From positions 124,001 through 188,000 of the forward strand of contig JASANC010003348.1 in NCBI GenBank assembly GCA_030248135.1: a stretch of DNA of 64,000 bases, given 5' to 3'. The stretch's first letter is position 1. Each line of letters begins with the position of its first letter. The position numbers were made by a program, and so were the translations under genes. Of the stretch, positions 1 through 11,350 are shown piece after piece. Under the pieces are notes generated by a model. The model was not told where the DNA came from. It saw only the letters and a list, made by a program, of their open reading frames with translations, and did not search any database. The DNA is from Theristus sp. LFF4_11 (Eukaryota > Nematoda > Chromadorea > Monhysterida > Xyalidae).

Positions 1-503
1 GCACCAACAATGTTACAAAAAGAAATGCCAAGATTCGGTTTTCTGATGGTGAAAGCTCGGCTCAGCCTCAGCAGTTGTGTATTGATTTTTTTGAAAGAGC
101 AAGTAAACTGTGTCTCACCCGATGTTTTCTGTTTGCAATGATTGCATTTCATTCTAAGTCAACCCACCAGTCACCAAACACAAAAGTGTGCGAAACGAAT
201 TCAACTTTTAAATTGATTTAAAAAACAAAGGGTACACGTATCACAATCAGAGTTGTCACAATCAAAGCAGCAAACAGGACAAAAGAGCAGAAAGCACTTT
301 TGGAATAAATTATTGTCTCATACATATTTATTGTGCATTGTTTGCTTGAAATTTGCCATGCTGATTCAGGTGATGAGACGAATCAACAGAGAATGCCAGT
401 TAATTTGCAGCGGAACAGCCAGCAGTGTACAACAGTGTACAATGGTATGTTTCAGCAGTGTACAAAGATGTGCATCACAGTGTACAAATGTGTGCCCATG
501 AGT
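1..503. other. 3' flank of the SLC22-type gene; no gene seen
   Basis: No open reading frame here looks real. It lies downstream of the minus-strand transporter stop codon. On the minus strand an AATAAA hexamer is present at 327-332, a plausible polyadenylation signal for that gene. A cluster of imperfect GTGTACA copies occupies about 421-500, and a weaker one recurs at 797-855 inside the last intron. Confidence 0.5.
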
Positions 504-3500
504 TCAGTTGAGCACGTGCATTCGAGCGTCATCGTCCGCTGCACCACGATTCCGCAGTAGAATTGGCGAATCGTCCGCTCCTCGAAAAATTGCCACAAAC
601 TTTCTCACTCGCTCTTTTATCGAACCGCTTTTTGCCGCACCTGAAAAAAGCAGTTTTATTTTTTTCGCCTGTCCGTCCGGTACCATGTATATTGTGGCTG
701 TAAAACTACATAAAAACGGCGTGAATACACTGTATATTTGATAATTTATTTGTTTGTTTGCAAATTTCTACTGACAGCACTGCATTATGCTGATGAACGG
801 TGTGTACAAATGTGTGCCGATATTGTCTTGTACACCCGTGCATACCTGTGTACACCGCGTTTTTTTCGTATACCTGAATCCGGACTAACGACCTCGGACG
901 ACACGCCTGGAATGATGTCTGGCAATGGGCGGCCCTTTGTCTCCGGCAGACAGGCGCACGCGAGAAACAACGCAAACGAGGCGACCGAGAGATTCACGAC
1001 CGACAAGACTGAACGCCAGTACTTCTCGAAGTAGATCACTTGCTGCAGAATGACGTTCGCCAGCGGCTCGAATGCACCTGAGACGCACAGAGACGGGTGA
1101 TTGGTTGCTGCTGATGGACACCACGTGCGTTCGATTGCTTTGCCAGCCAATCATTTCGATGTTCGCTTGTGTGATTCGAACTCATAAGCCACAAACAGCG
1201 AATTGATAGCGCTGCTTCAAACTGTAATCTGTGTTTTTTTGATACCCGTCAAGCCGACTGCGCTATTGCGCAAATTCGTCGGAAACAACTCCATTTGGTA
1301 CTGAGTGGTGGATATCCACAGGAAATTGCACAGCACGGCCGCGAGCAGCATCGTCCAGAACTCCAGTCGGTCGGCCGTGTCCGAGTTCGGCCACAGCGTC
1401 AGTACGGCCGTGCAGAGCGTGTAGCACGCGACGATCGCAGCCAGCGGCATGTACGTCATCTGAACGACAATCGAAATTGAAAATCTATGCTGATTGGCTG
1501 CGCTGAACAGTTTCGTCTCCTAGTGGCGTGTTCCTGCGATTGGCTATATTTGCCGTGTCTGAGTGTGGCACTAAAACGAAAACAGTGAACGACTGATAAA
1601 CATTCGCACCTGCCGTCGGCCAAAATTCGGGCAGTACTTGTCCAGACCGTAAATGACCGGCACCAGAAATAGTCGCAAAGTGCCATAGATGATGTATTTC
1701 TCCCAGGGTGGGCCTGAAATACCATAGATCGTTAAGTGAGTTCGTGAGCCAATTCGTACCAGCGTGCCCACAGCCCACGTTTGTTTGTTTTTTGTAACGG
1801 GACTGAGAATACCATGAACTCGAGTAAAAAACTTTGCTGCTGCTACTACTGCACTTGAGCCGAAACCGAACCTGTAAAGCGTCCCATTTGATACAAATAG
1901 CCGCCGGCAGCAAACATGGTCGAGCAAATCAAGTAGGCCAGCAGGATGGCATAGGCGGTCAGGCGTCGGTGGCGAAAAATCGTCAGAAACTCGCAGGGTG
2001 AGCGGCTGATTGTGGCGCGTGGTACGTCACGAAGGTTGGCACCTGAAAACGACTGGAGGCTAGCACCTTTAGCAGAGAAAAGTGATCCAAGCTCACCTCA
2101 CAGCAACGGCCAAAACCAATCAGCATACAGCATATGTTCTCCGATTCAAATGCAGTTAGTCAACGGGGAATACCGAAGTTGCATTTGCTGTAATGTTGAT
2201 TGAATCATGTGAAGGAAACAATTGTGAAAAAACGGTATTACGCCCGATGAGGTGCAGAAAATTGCAGAGCCCTCCCTCTGTTGTACCTTTAATCAGAACA
2301 CGGTCGGCATAACGCCCGTTGCAGCGGCTGATTCGGTTGCTCGCTGCCGCGGCCTGAAAACAAACTTCAAGTAACCGGTTTGCTGGTGTGTCTGTCTGAG
2401 GGAAAAACAAACGCCAGGTGTTGATCGCTAAATGCACGATCTCTTGCTAGTTTGTTTGCGATAAAAACACGGCCACCAGCTGACGTCACCGCCACGTGAC
2501 CCGCCCCCTCATGTCACCTTGTCCAATTGCGCCCGCTGTATCAGCCATCTCGGTGATTCGACGAACATCAGGTGCACCACGGTCAAGGGCGCCCCAATGA
2601 CGCAAACGTACAGCAGAAAGCCGCGCCACGTGCGTGCGACGTAGGCGAGCAGGCCGCAGATGACGTAGTTCAGATGCCAGTTGCTGGCCATGTTCATGAT
2701 GATGTTGTGCGACGCGTCCGTCACTTCCATCGCCCACACTTGACACGTCATGCCAGCTGACAGAATGGCTCCCGTTGTTGAACATTTAGTTAGGATCTTT
2801 TATTTTTGTACCGAGACACAATGTACGCATAGATAGTTTCATGCATGACGCGGGAATTCAAAATTGGCAAGTGATCCGGCCCTATTTAGGGGACTCAGAT
2901 GCACTGAGTCGCAGAACCTACAAAAATATGATAATAAATTTCGCTCCAAACAAACGGTTCTAACCAGCGACCAGTCCAACACCGGCGCAAAATCGAGTCA
3001 CTGCGAATATCAGCCAGTGCGGCGACAGCGCACCGGCCGCATTTGCGCCGAGCAACAAGAGGAACGCGACATAGAAGACCCGTTTGCGACCGAGTTTGTC
3101 GGCCAGCACGCCCGTGAAGATGGCCATCCACGATGCGACGCTGAACACCTGGACACGAAAAGGCGTTTCCTGGAAGCAACCGTGCAGAAAACGTTGCTAC
3201 TAAACTTGACACTACACATCCTACTAAACTTGCTGCTAAACTTGCTAATAAACTTGATACGACACTTGTTACTAAACTTGCTACTAAGCTCATCTAAGGC
3301 TGCATTAAACTAGCTTGCTACTGAGCTTACTAAAAAGTTAGCTACTAAACGTTAGCGGTAGCACCTACCAGGAGCACCAGCAAAAATTGTGAAAACGATA
3401 ACAATGTTAGACAGAAAAATCGCTAGAATCGGGTTTGCCCACAAGTTTCATAAATCAAACATTTTTTCACAACAATTTTCCACACATTATTTCTCTGTTT

Positions 3501-4732
3501 CAAATCCAAATTTCCAGTCTCCCTCTCTCTGAGCGAGCAAATCACCGTGTGTACCGTGTTCACGACGTCCGTGATGTAGTCGCGATCGCAGATCATCGTC
3601 CACTCCTGAATGAGCCCATAAAACGCGCCGCTCCACTGCAGCCGCTCGCAGCCGCCCGACTCGTAAACGCGGCAGAATTCGTCGCGTGCCGCCGGACTCG
3701 TGTGTTTCGTCAGATTCAGCGTGCCGAGCGACGTGCCGTTTTCGGTCTGTATTGTGCGATTTTGGTTTGCAATTCATTCTGGTCTGACTCAAACCGCGCT
3801 AGCTTTGCACTACTGGCCATTGTCTACTCAACAGATTTGTTGAGCTATTACTGGTACAATGTAGCTCAAGAAAATTTGTTATTTTGTTGAGTTGCCACTG
3901 ATTTGTTTTCACTCAACAAAATGATGCAGCACATTTTGTCGCACAAAGTCGTAAAAATGTTATAAACTTTTACAGAGCTGCCGGCGCAACTCAACACATT
4001 TGTTGAGTAGGCGTTCTCAGTGGGCTTTGTATCGGTGCAGTTCACAAATTCTAGCCAGCCTGTTTCAACCAGACATTACAGTGCTCACAAATCCAACTGC
4101 AACAAAGCACGCCAACGCCAACCAACCTGATGGCAGTAGATGTCCGGTTTGTACATCATGATCGACGACAGCACAACGGTCGCGCAGAGCATGTTCACCG
4201 TCCACTGGTATGCGAACACGAACAGCAAATGGTAGCGGCCGAAGCCGTTGATCAACTTCAGCACGTGCTCAAAGTCGCGGAACACCACCGAGCAGACCGG
4301 GCGACTCGACAGGTACTGCAGGTGCACGGGATCGCCCGTCGCTGCAGTGCGGTCGTCAGCCCGTCGTGGTCGCGGGTCACTGGTGTGCTCGCACGACCGC
4401 TCAGAGTCGCCCGACGACGGTGACGTCTCGTGGCGCAGCCTCACTGCGTCGTCCGTCATCGTCGTTGCGCCGCTGTCCGTGCCGTAGTTGACCGGCTCGT
4501 CGTTGTTGATCGGTCGCTTGTCGCTGCCCGCGTTGCGTTGCGAGGTTTGTGCTCGGGCATTATTATTACTATTGTTATTATTATTTCTGTTCGCCTCGTT
4601 CGAATACGTCGGAAACGATGAAAACGCGCTCTGATAGTTGTGCGACAGGTGTGACCGGTGGTCGTTCAAGCCCAACTCGTCCTCGTCCTCGTCCTCGTCG
4701 TCGTTCAGTTGAATGTCGTAGGAGACGTTCAT
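504..4732 (-). CDS. SLC22-family organic cation/anion transporter (MFS), 10 exons, 705 aa
   Basis: This is a major facilitator of the SLC22 organic-ion transporter family, expected in the plasma membrane. Coding exons: 4127-4732, 3555-3746, 2965-3148, 2518-2756, 2287-2353, 1872-2042, 1610-1713, 1246-1459, 874-1077, 504-640; all junctions are GT/AG and phases agree. Residues 1-150 are an unusual hydrophilic extension with an acidic run (11-19) and an Asn tract (48-58). TM1 is about 168-192, followed by the Cys-containing extracellular loop ending EWTMICDRDYITDVVN. The MFS loop 2-3 motif GVLADKLGRKR (279-289), the SLC22 motif ESPRWL (394-399), FPTNLRNSAVG and PETKGRPLP (637-) are all in order. 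A TTTTCAG acceptor at 4835-4841 makes 4733-4834 a likely 5' UTR segment. Substrate cannot be predicted; carnitine/cation versus anion subtype is open. Confidence 0.93.
2785..2945. repeat. Interspersed repeat R1, copy 1 (SLC22 intron 3)
   Basis: The intron 2757-2964 is almost wholly this repeat. Diagnostic words are GCATGACGCGGGAATTC, AAAATTGGCAAGTGATCC and GAGTCGCAGAACC. Related copies are at 16985-17215, 20405-20570 and (inverted) 54125-54330, with a short end fragment at 17530-17575. No terminal inverted repeat was found, so its class is unknown. Confidence 0.7.
3185..3350. repeat. Imperfect short tandem array in SLC22 intron 2
   Basis: The motif ACTTGCTACTAA and close variants recur about ten times with spacing of roughly 12-15 bases. 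It lies wholly inside intron 2 and has no open frame of its own. Confidence 0.7.
3808..4023. mobile_element. Small inverted-repeat element (MITE-like) in SLC22 intron 1
   Basis: The left end reads CACTACTGG and then CTACTCAACAGATTTGTTGAG-like sequence; the right end is its inverted counterpart, finishing TTGTTGAGTAGGCG...CAGTGG. The 6-base word GCTTTG flanks both ends (3802-3807 and 4024-4029), consistent with a target duplication. The internal part repeats the ACTCAACA/TTGTTGAG palindrome. It has no coding capacity. Confidence 0.55.
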
Positions 4733-6394
4733 TTTGGACCGGACTTTTGTTACTTTTCAGCTGTGTTGTCGAGAAAACTTCCACTGAAACCGACTGTCGA
4801 TGGAATGTGTAGGAGCATGAAAAAATTGGAAGTCCTGAAAACACAAACGAACATGTAGTTCAGTCAAATTTCAAGTTTTTATTTCACATTTGAAATTGAC
4901 CACCTCAACCAAAAAATTCCGAGTTTAACAGAAGAAAAAACAAACATCGCAAAATCGTTTTCGGAACACATTTCGAGGAGCGCAGGTTGGAAGGCTCGCT
5001 GTTTGTGCATGATGTTTTTACCTGCACAGAAACTTGTGCGTACGAATGAAATAATAACGCTGTGTATGATTAGGGCGACACACAGACAGCCGAGCAATGT
5101 TTTGAAATTTATTTATCGATCCAATGTTATGCACACAGACTCGCATGCAAAACCATGCAGTTTTTGTACTCGAGAACGTTCAATCACAGCACACAGCAAT
5201 AGCAAAGATCCTCTCAGAGAAATTCCTCGACGACACAACCAATCAAATCAATAGAATCAAATGCAACCAATCAGCTGGCTGGATGGATGCAACCACTGTA
5301 CATGCCGTGTGGTCGTGCGAATGCAGCCGCGAAGTCGTTTTTAAGGGTGTGAATTTCCAAAGTGATGCAACAAATTCAGTTCGGCAACACAGCAGAAAAA
5401 ATGAAGATGAGAAATTCAATTTTTATCGATCGTTTCAGCGGATACGAATGATCAAAACATACGCTGCGTACGCGCAGAGAAAATTTGTCACTTAAAAATT
5501 GCACACCACAGAAATGTGAACTTGAACTTTCAGATATACATACATAAATTTTCTCGTTTCGGATTCTTCCTGCAATTTAATACAGGACGCAAAATCAATG
5601 TTCAGTTCGTGTTTATTTTGCGCAACACACGCAGCCGACTGCAATACTGCAGTGTCGTCGTTGCAAGTTGTCGTTGTGTCTCTGCGCGTGTGAAAAAAAA
5701 TTTTGAAACGAGAAACGTTATCGGTATTCCACGTCTTTGAATGCACAAAAATGCCCAACAAAATTACTGACGGTTGAACTTGTTTGTACTTTCTAGAAAA
5801 TACTCAAGCTTTGGTTCGCTGAAATCACACATCAATTCCATTGCCGTGCAATGTTCTGCTTTGGAGTGTGTAACGGCACCACCGAACTGCCAACCAATTC
5901 GAGCTGCTGTGTGTGATGACCGGTGGACGTTTGGTTTTTTTTACTCAATTAAAACGATGACAAAAAACAATAAAAAGATCCAGGGACAAAATGGCACGGA
6001 CGGCACATTCTGAATTCATAAAACACAGAACTTTTATATGTACAAGAACGAATCAAAACAAAATAGCGGAACAAAGATATGAAAACCGTTGGGTTGACCA
6101 TCTAGGAAAAAAGTAGATGAGCGTTGGAAGTCAACGTGTGTGTGTGAGAGTGCAGACACGAAGGCTAAACTAGGACATTACAGTCGGCACGTGCAAAAGT
6201 CATCATTTCAATCAAATTTTGAAAAATCTGCAAATGTTTCAATATTGCCAAAAGTCTCCTGTCGTTTGCGGTTTGCATTCGCAGAGTCCATGTTTTATTT
6301 CCCAAATTACCATATTTATCCCAGATTTGTACAGTGTTCCAACTTTGGTCAAAAAACGGTTTTATGATTGAAAGGGGAAAATCGAATTGAAACT

Positions 6395-6417
6395 GTCCAT
6401 GAGTTTTGGGCCACCCT
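6395..6417 (-). mobile_element. Terminal-repeat-like sequence of a mariner-type element
   Basis: The minus strand reads TACAGGGTGGCCCAAAACTC, the kind of terminus seen in mariner-type transposons. A diverged relative (ACAGGGTGAACCAAAAAAG) is at 56757-56776. No partner end or transposase frame was found, so this is a fragment at best. Confidence 0.35.
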
Positions 6418-7147
6418 GTAGATAGTCAGAACGGAGAACAATGCTCTGATGCTTTATTCAAAAGGTAAATTCTCTGTCTGCATGCGTTGTTGTTTAATCC
6501 CAGTTTTATTCACCACCAGTCAACAAAACTAAACACAGTAATAACGATTTTCAGAAGGAATTGTGGAAAAAATTAAATGGTTTTTTGAGTAATGATGGTG
6601 TCAACGATGAACAAATCAGTTTACAGTAACAAGCAGATCCACTATTTGCAGCACCTGCATGATTTTGATGCCTGAAAAAGGTTGATCATGAAAGTTTTAC
6701 ATTGATATCCCTGATAAAATTGAGTTTTGAACATTATAATTTGTGTTTGTCTATGTGCAGCTGCATAATCACTGAAAGAAAATGCTCGTTTTAAAATTTT
6801 AAACGCAAAACGAAACACCACAAACAACATCCTTATGCATATACCGCTGAAAAGAACAGTGGTCTAAAAAGAGTTCAACATTTTGCTTTAATAACTTTTG
6901 CCTCTATCTTGAAGTGTGTGTTCAGTTAACCACCGTTTACATGCCTTGTCCAGTGGCAAGTGATATCAGTAAAAATATTGAGTTTTTGGTTGAACTATTG
7001 TTACAGTAACCCTGGAAATAATATCAAGCGCCGCTGAGAAGAATAAATCCGCACTCACAAAACTTTAAAAGTATTCAAACACACCGAAAACGCAAATGGA
7101 TTTAAAAAAGCGATATTTCCAGATATTCAAAAAACTTAACCGCTATA

Positions 7148-7307
7148 CAGTTAACTTCAGACTTTAAGCAATCAGCTGATTAGTTGGCAATCACGTGATG
7201 CAGGCTTTCTGTGCAAACCAAACTCCGCCTTCACAGCAATGGAAAAATCAGTCCATTAAGTGATCACTAACGAATCAGCTGATTACCTATAACTTAGAGT
7301 TCGACTG
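7148..7307. mobile_element. CAGT MITE, Tc1/mariner-type, copy 1
   Basis: An imperfect palindrome of about 160 bp flanked by TA on both sides (7146-7147, 7308-7309). Ends are CAGT...ACTG; arms share CAATCAGCTGATT and ATCACGTGATGCA. TA target duplication plus CAGT termini fit a non-autonomous Tc1/mariner derivative. No coding capacity. Confidence 0.75.
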
Positions 7308-7792
7308 TACAATTTACGTTAAAACATGCGTGGAACATCGACAAGCCGCCATGATTGGAGATCTCCAAAGTGGGTGAAATTGCACATTTGAACAAATCAT
7401 GGTCCAAAAAAATGGTGGCAGAATTGACAATATCAAGAATGTACCAAAGAGAATTGCAATTGACAGGTTCAATCATCTACTGCTTGAGAATACTTGCCGC
7501 TCAGAGACGCCAGCCACGTGTGGCATTAAAAAACTCGCTAAAGTCATCTACATCGTGTCAACGTTAAAAACGTCTTTTACCCCATACAGTGGGCATTTCT
7601 AACGGCCAGTTTGCGGGTGTTCAAGAAGCCTGTTCAACAGTTTGTAACAATTTGGTCAACAGCAGTAAATGAAAACTAATTGTTGGCCAAAGTGTGTTTG
7701 ACTATTGATTTTCAGTAACGTGCATACATATCCATTTTGTGTAACGATGTATCATTATTGCATCTTCGGTCTCACACATCACTGTTTCTCAC

Positions 7793-10700
7793 ATGCTGCT
7801 GCCATAAAGCACTTGAACGTTGTCACCGAAATGATGCTTGAAACGCCCGGCAAAAGTCTGACCAGACGCTGCGCTGCTGCAAAAAAAGAAGAAGAATGAA
7901 CTCCCGTAAGATTCTGTGCAATTGGATCCATTTGAATTCGGTGCTTTTTGGTGGATTCGTGAAATGAGAAAGAATAGTTGCGTAAATACGGTATATTATG
8001 GAAATAGTGCACTTCGCAGACTGTTCAATGACATTCCGGTGACGACTTCGATCTACACACGCGCACACACACGCTTTTGTGCTCTCACGAGTGCGTGCAA
8101 CGAAGATTGTTTTGTTTGTGCTGCGGATCATGCGCCCGTACGACGATGTGGTACTACTTGAAATTACAGGCAATCAAACTGATTGGTGGGTGATCACGTG
8201 ATGCAGGTTTTCTGTGTAGGCATTGATGTGGTGGCGGAATCTGTTCCGCACAGAAAGCATGCATCACGTGATCACCAACCAATCAGCTGATTGTCTATAA
8301 TTCAGAGTTTGACTGTACATTGTAAATTGTAGTGCGGCTGTCGTAACACGATCCACCACGCTGTCGCACGGGCATGCTAGGGACTGGCATTACAGTGGTG
8401 TATGTAGTGATAAAAATGAATAGTCAACATTGTGCTTCAACAAAAATGTTCATCCAAATCTTGTTGCGTGTGTGAAAACACTGGTCACACAGAGTTGACT
8501 CTTTTATCCAGTGTCACTGGTGTGCAGCACCAGCCAACGAACCTCTCTAACAAAAGCACTTTGCCAGCACTGCCGTCGTATGCAGCCCGAAATGATTCAA
8601 CCTGATCCTTGGTGTGGTGACCGTGTACAACGACAAATCTGTAACGTTGAAGCAGATTTTTTAAAAACAAATTTCATGTGACCTTCAATCGGGGTTTCTT
8701 CGCTGTAATTCTTATTTAGAACGCTCATTAAAAAGTCTTCCCTCGTCCTACCTTTCGCCACTGCCGGCCACTTGCGTCGTTGAGTGGTAGTTCACAAACA
8801 TGATCTGAAAAAATGAATAAGCCTCTGCTGATTGCATTCGCCGTGCTGCTTAGTTTCATTATACAATAATCAGAAAAACAGTCAACCGACACTTGTTGAG
8901 AGATAGAGGATATCTATCGAGTAGCATAAAACAGACAAAACCCGAGTAAAACTTACCAAACCAATCAACATCCACGCAGTCAACGCAAATCTGGCCAGCG
9001 GCGAGTAAAGATGGAATTCACTGGTGCCCACGGTTGATGCTGTGTAGACCATCAACTGAATCGTGTCCCAGTATTCGATCGATTGCACTGGTTTCTCGCC
9101 CGTGAATGGGTTGTGGTTGTTTTCAAACTAAAATTGAAAATCATTTCAGTTAAAAATTATTTATTTTTTAGCTTCTATCCGCCGTGCCGTAGCCTGTTTT
9201 TATCATTTCCAAACCGAATTTGCGAAACATGCACTTGTCACATATGCACAGCAACCCGGACTTTCAGTTTGGCTGATCCCTTCACGTGAATCAACATAAA
9301 ATTTCCGAGGATAAATCTACACAATCTACACAATAATAAACCAATACATGGAGTTTTAAGAAAAAAGGCTTCATAAAATATTAGAGTTTTGGTGTTTCTC
9401 GCACAAACGGGTAGACAGCGAGAAAAAATTCACAAGAACTCAATCATACTCCATCGTGCAGCACGAACCAAGTGAACGACCGCGGCAGCGAGCAGCAGCA
9501 GCGTCACCAGTCGCACGGCACCAGTCCACACTCGCGCACGTGCGCACGACGCCAACCAGCCGCAGCTGCACAGCGCGCAGCCGACACGCGCCACACGCAC
9601 GAACCGGAGACCTGCGGCACACCGCAACAACACAATGCGACTCTTTGCTTGCAAGCTTTTCGTTAATGCAACGGGAATTTCAAATTGAAACCGACATTTT
9701 GCCATGATTTCATGTAGTGCTGTTTATGTTCATGAATGCGTTTTCTCTTCTCAGTATTCAGCGCTAACCAGTCATCATGCGCAACTGCGTGCGATACAAG
9801 AGCTGCCAGAAAGCACATGTTCACAGTATAATTGTTTCATAAATTCAGTCGCATTTTTTTATACACTGTATGTAATCTTCGGTCGCAATGTACTGGATTG
9901 CTTCATCAAGTCACGCTAGCCGAGCCAATCAACAAAAAACAAGCAAGCAAAATGCGCACCGATCCAGGTGCGTCCGAGTGTAAGCGCAAGGAAACTCTGC
10001 GGAATTGTGATGAAATCGATCACGGACACGCACGACACGACCGTGCACAAACGGTTCTCGGATTTCACCATCTGAAAAAAAAACGAAGTTGGAATCAGTC
10101 GGAACAAATGATGCTGCTTTCACACATCACTCCGAAATGGCATGCTTTTGAACACATTCTGAGTTTGTAGCTTTGAACCACAGAGAAACGGACACCAACA
10201 AGCAATAGGCAATTGCCCGATCGCCTGGTAATGTGCGGGACAGCGTGCGCCGCTTTCATTCAACTGTCATAAAGGACAGGCTTTCACGTGTAAAATGTCA
10301 CCCTCGTGGCCTGGTGGTAGCGCGTTAGACTCTTGCCTGTGTGTTCGGGGGATCGAGCCCCACCGAGGGGTGTGTAGGCACTTAATGACAGAGAAAACTC
10401 GATAGGCACCCCACTCGACGTCGTTCAGTGCGCCTTTCTGGGTTAGCCCTGGCGCTAAAACCATCGCCTAAAATAGTTTTTTAGGGCAGTGTTGACAAAA
10501 TGACTGACCCTGCGAATGAAGAACAGCAAGAAGACGACGTTGAGTGCGGTGTCGATGTGCTGCGTGCAGCTGTCCGCGTACGAGTGACACAATCGATCGC
10601 GGTACGTTGGTCTGTGAAGTTGCAGTCAGGCAGTTTGAATGGGTTCAGAAAACGTTCGGAAACACCAGTTTTTGTTACCTGCCGACGTCGCAAATGTAGA

Positions 10701-11350
10701 GCATAAACGCTAGTAGATTTGCGACCCACTCGATTGTTGGCTGCAATGGACAATCTGATTTGAACTATTCATTTAAAGAAATCCTCGAAAACACAAAACG
10801 CTTGTCTCAATTCTTTTTATCCATTTGAAATGAAAAAATAGCAATGACTGGTACTGAGTACACAATGGCTGAGAAAGTTCTGCAAGCCAAAAATTTTGGA
10901 AAAGGTCCGTGTGCGTGAGTTCAGTATCATTATCTCGTTAAGAAGCAGTGATCTCGAATATTAAAAAAATTAAATGCTCAAACGCCAAAATGAATCGCAG
11001 AAACCCATGTAACAATAAGATACCGCAGAAACTACCTTCAGGTGTGGAACCAGGGGCAGTTTTGGCCCACGTCATACCACCATACATCCTGTTATCAGCA
11101 AATCAAATCTCCACTTACCAGCAGACACGCGAATCGGGGCCCAAATTTAGCGGCCCATCCAGGTGAGCTGGTTGTTTCCTCCGTCTCATCTTCGGGCTCA
11201 GCGAGTTTGACTGGCTTTTGGTCGAAAAAACGTCGGCCCACAAAGCGAGACACGACGGTGATCAGAAAAACGGCCAGAAACGAGCCGAAACTGGCGGCCG
11301 CAAAATAGTACCAGTCGTTCACGTGACACTCGGGCTCGCTCGGCTCGCTG
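7793..11350 (-). CDS. Slo/BK-type potassium channel homologue with TVGTSE pore; partial, ends unresolved
   Basis: Nine phase-compatible exons: 11119-11350, 10679-10740, 10509-10611, 9960-10071, 9469-9611, 8957-9127, 8752-8804, 8543-8638, 7793-7876 (352 codons). In order they encode S0 (NDWYYFAAASFGSF), S1 (EWVANLLAFMLYICDV), S2 (HIDTALNVVFLLFF), S3 (VIDFITIPQSFLAL...RTWIG), S4 with R at every third position (LRFVRVARV), S5 (AVVHL), pore, S6 and the start of RCK1 (VVHGHHTKDQVESF, FKHHFGDNVQVLYGSS). This matches the Slo family, whose members normally conduct K+ with a TVGYGD or TVGFGD filter; here the codons at 9017-9034 read TVGTSE. The first exon begins at an acceptor, so an upstream start exon is missing. 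After 7793 the rest of RCK1, RCK2 and the tail are not recognisable. It could be a truncated but expressed protein, a young pseudogene, or have exons I missed. Confidence 0.8.
8157..8315. mobile_element. CAGT MITE, copy 2 (BK-like intron)
   Basis: The arms TGATCACGTGATGCA and CAATCAGCTGATT are nearly perfect inverted copies around a central loop. The right end GACTG is followed by TA; the left end is eroded. It lies in the intron between the two RCK1 exons of the BK-like gene. Confidence 0.7.
9017..9034 (-). other. Pore selectivity-filter codons of the BK-like gene (TVGTSE)
   Basis: The pore exon reads ...VYTASTVGTSEFHLYSP. In Slo channels the aligned segment is STVGYGD. The Thr-Val-Gly is kept but Tyr-Gly-Asp is replaced by Thr-Ser-Glu. 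The DNA was re-read base by base on the minus strand and no alternative frame restores GYG. Confidence 0.85.
10302..10489 (+). repeat. tRNA-derived SINE, copy 1 (BK-like intron)
   Basis: The head carries an A-box (TGGCCTGGTGG) and a B-box-like GGGGATCGAGCCCC, with CCTCG/CGAGG able to pair as an acceptor-like stem. The body (GTAGGCACTTAATGACAGAG...GGGTTAGCCCTGG) is shared with the copy at 54543-54738. It nearly fills the 437-base intron between exons 10071 and 10509. Confidence 0.8.

Larger units (their letters stand above)
4834..7792. other. Intergenic stretch between the BK-like and SLC22-like genes
   Basis: No convincing exon was found on either strand. It contains a CAGT MITE (7148-7307) and a mariner-like end at 6395-6417 (minus-strand reading ACAGGGTGGCCCAAAA). 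If the BK-like gene has further exons toward its 3' end they must lie here, but I could not match any to the rest of the RCK domain. A possible terminal exon (minus, acceptor just right of 6673) keeps phase but shows no clear Slo similarity. Confidence 0.4.

Noticed and set aside
6553..6673. Terminal exon for the BK-like gene
   Set aside because: The phase fits (AT|G) but the translated sequence does not resemble the Slo RCK domain beyond chance.
7355..7600. Plus-strand frame resembling a Tc1 transposase helix-turn-helix
   Set aside because: No DDE motifs, no matching terminal repeats around it, and only a vague charge pattern.
10302..10370. Possible tRNA gene
   Set aside because: A and B boxes are present but the cloverleaf is incomplete, and the sequence continues into a body shared with 54543-54738, so it is a SINE head.
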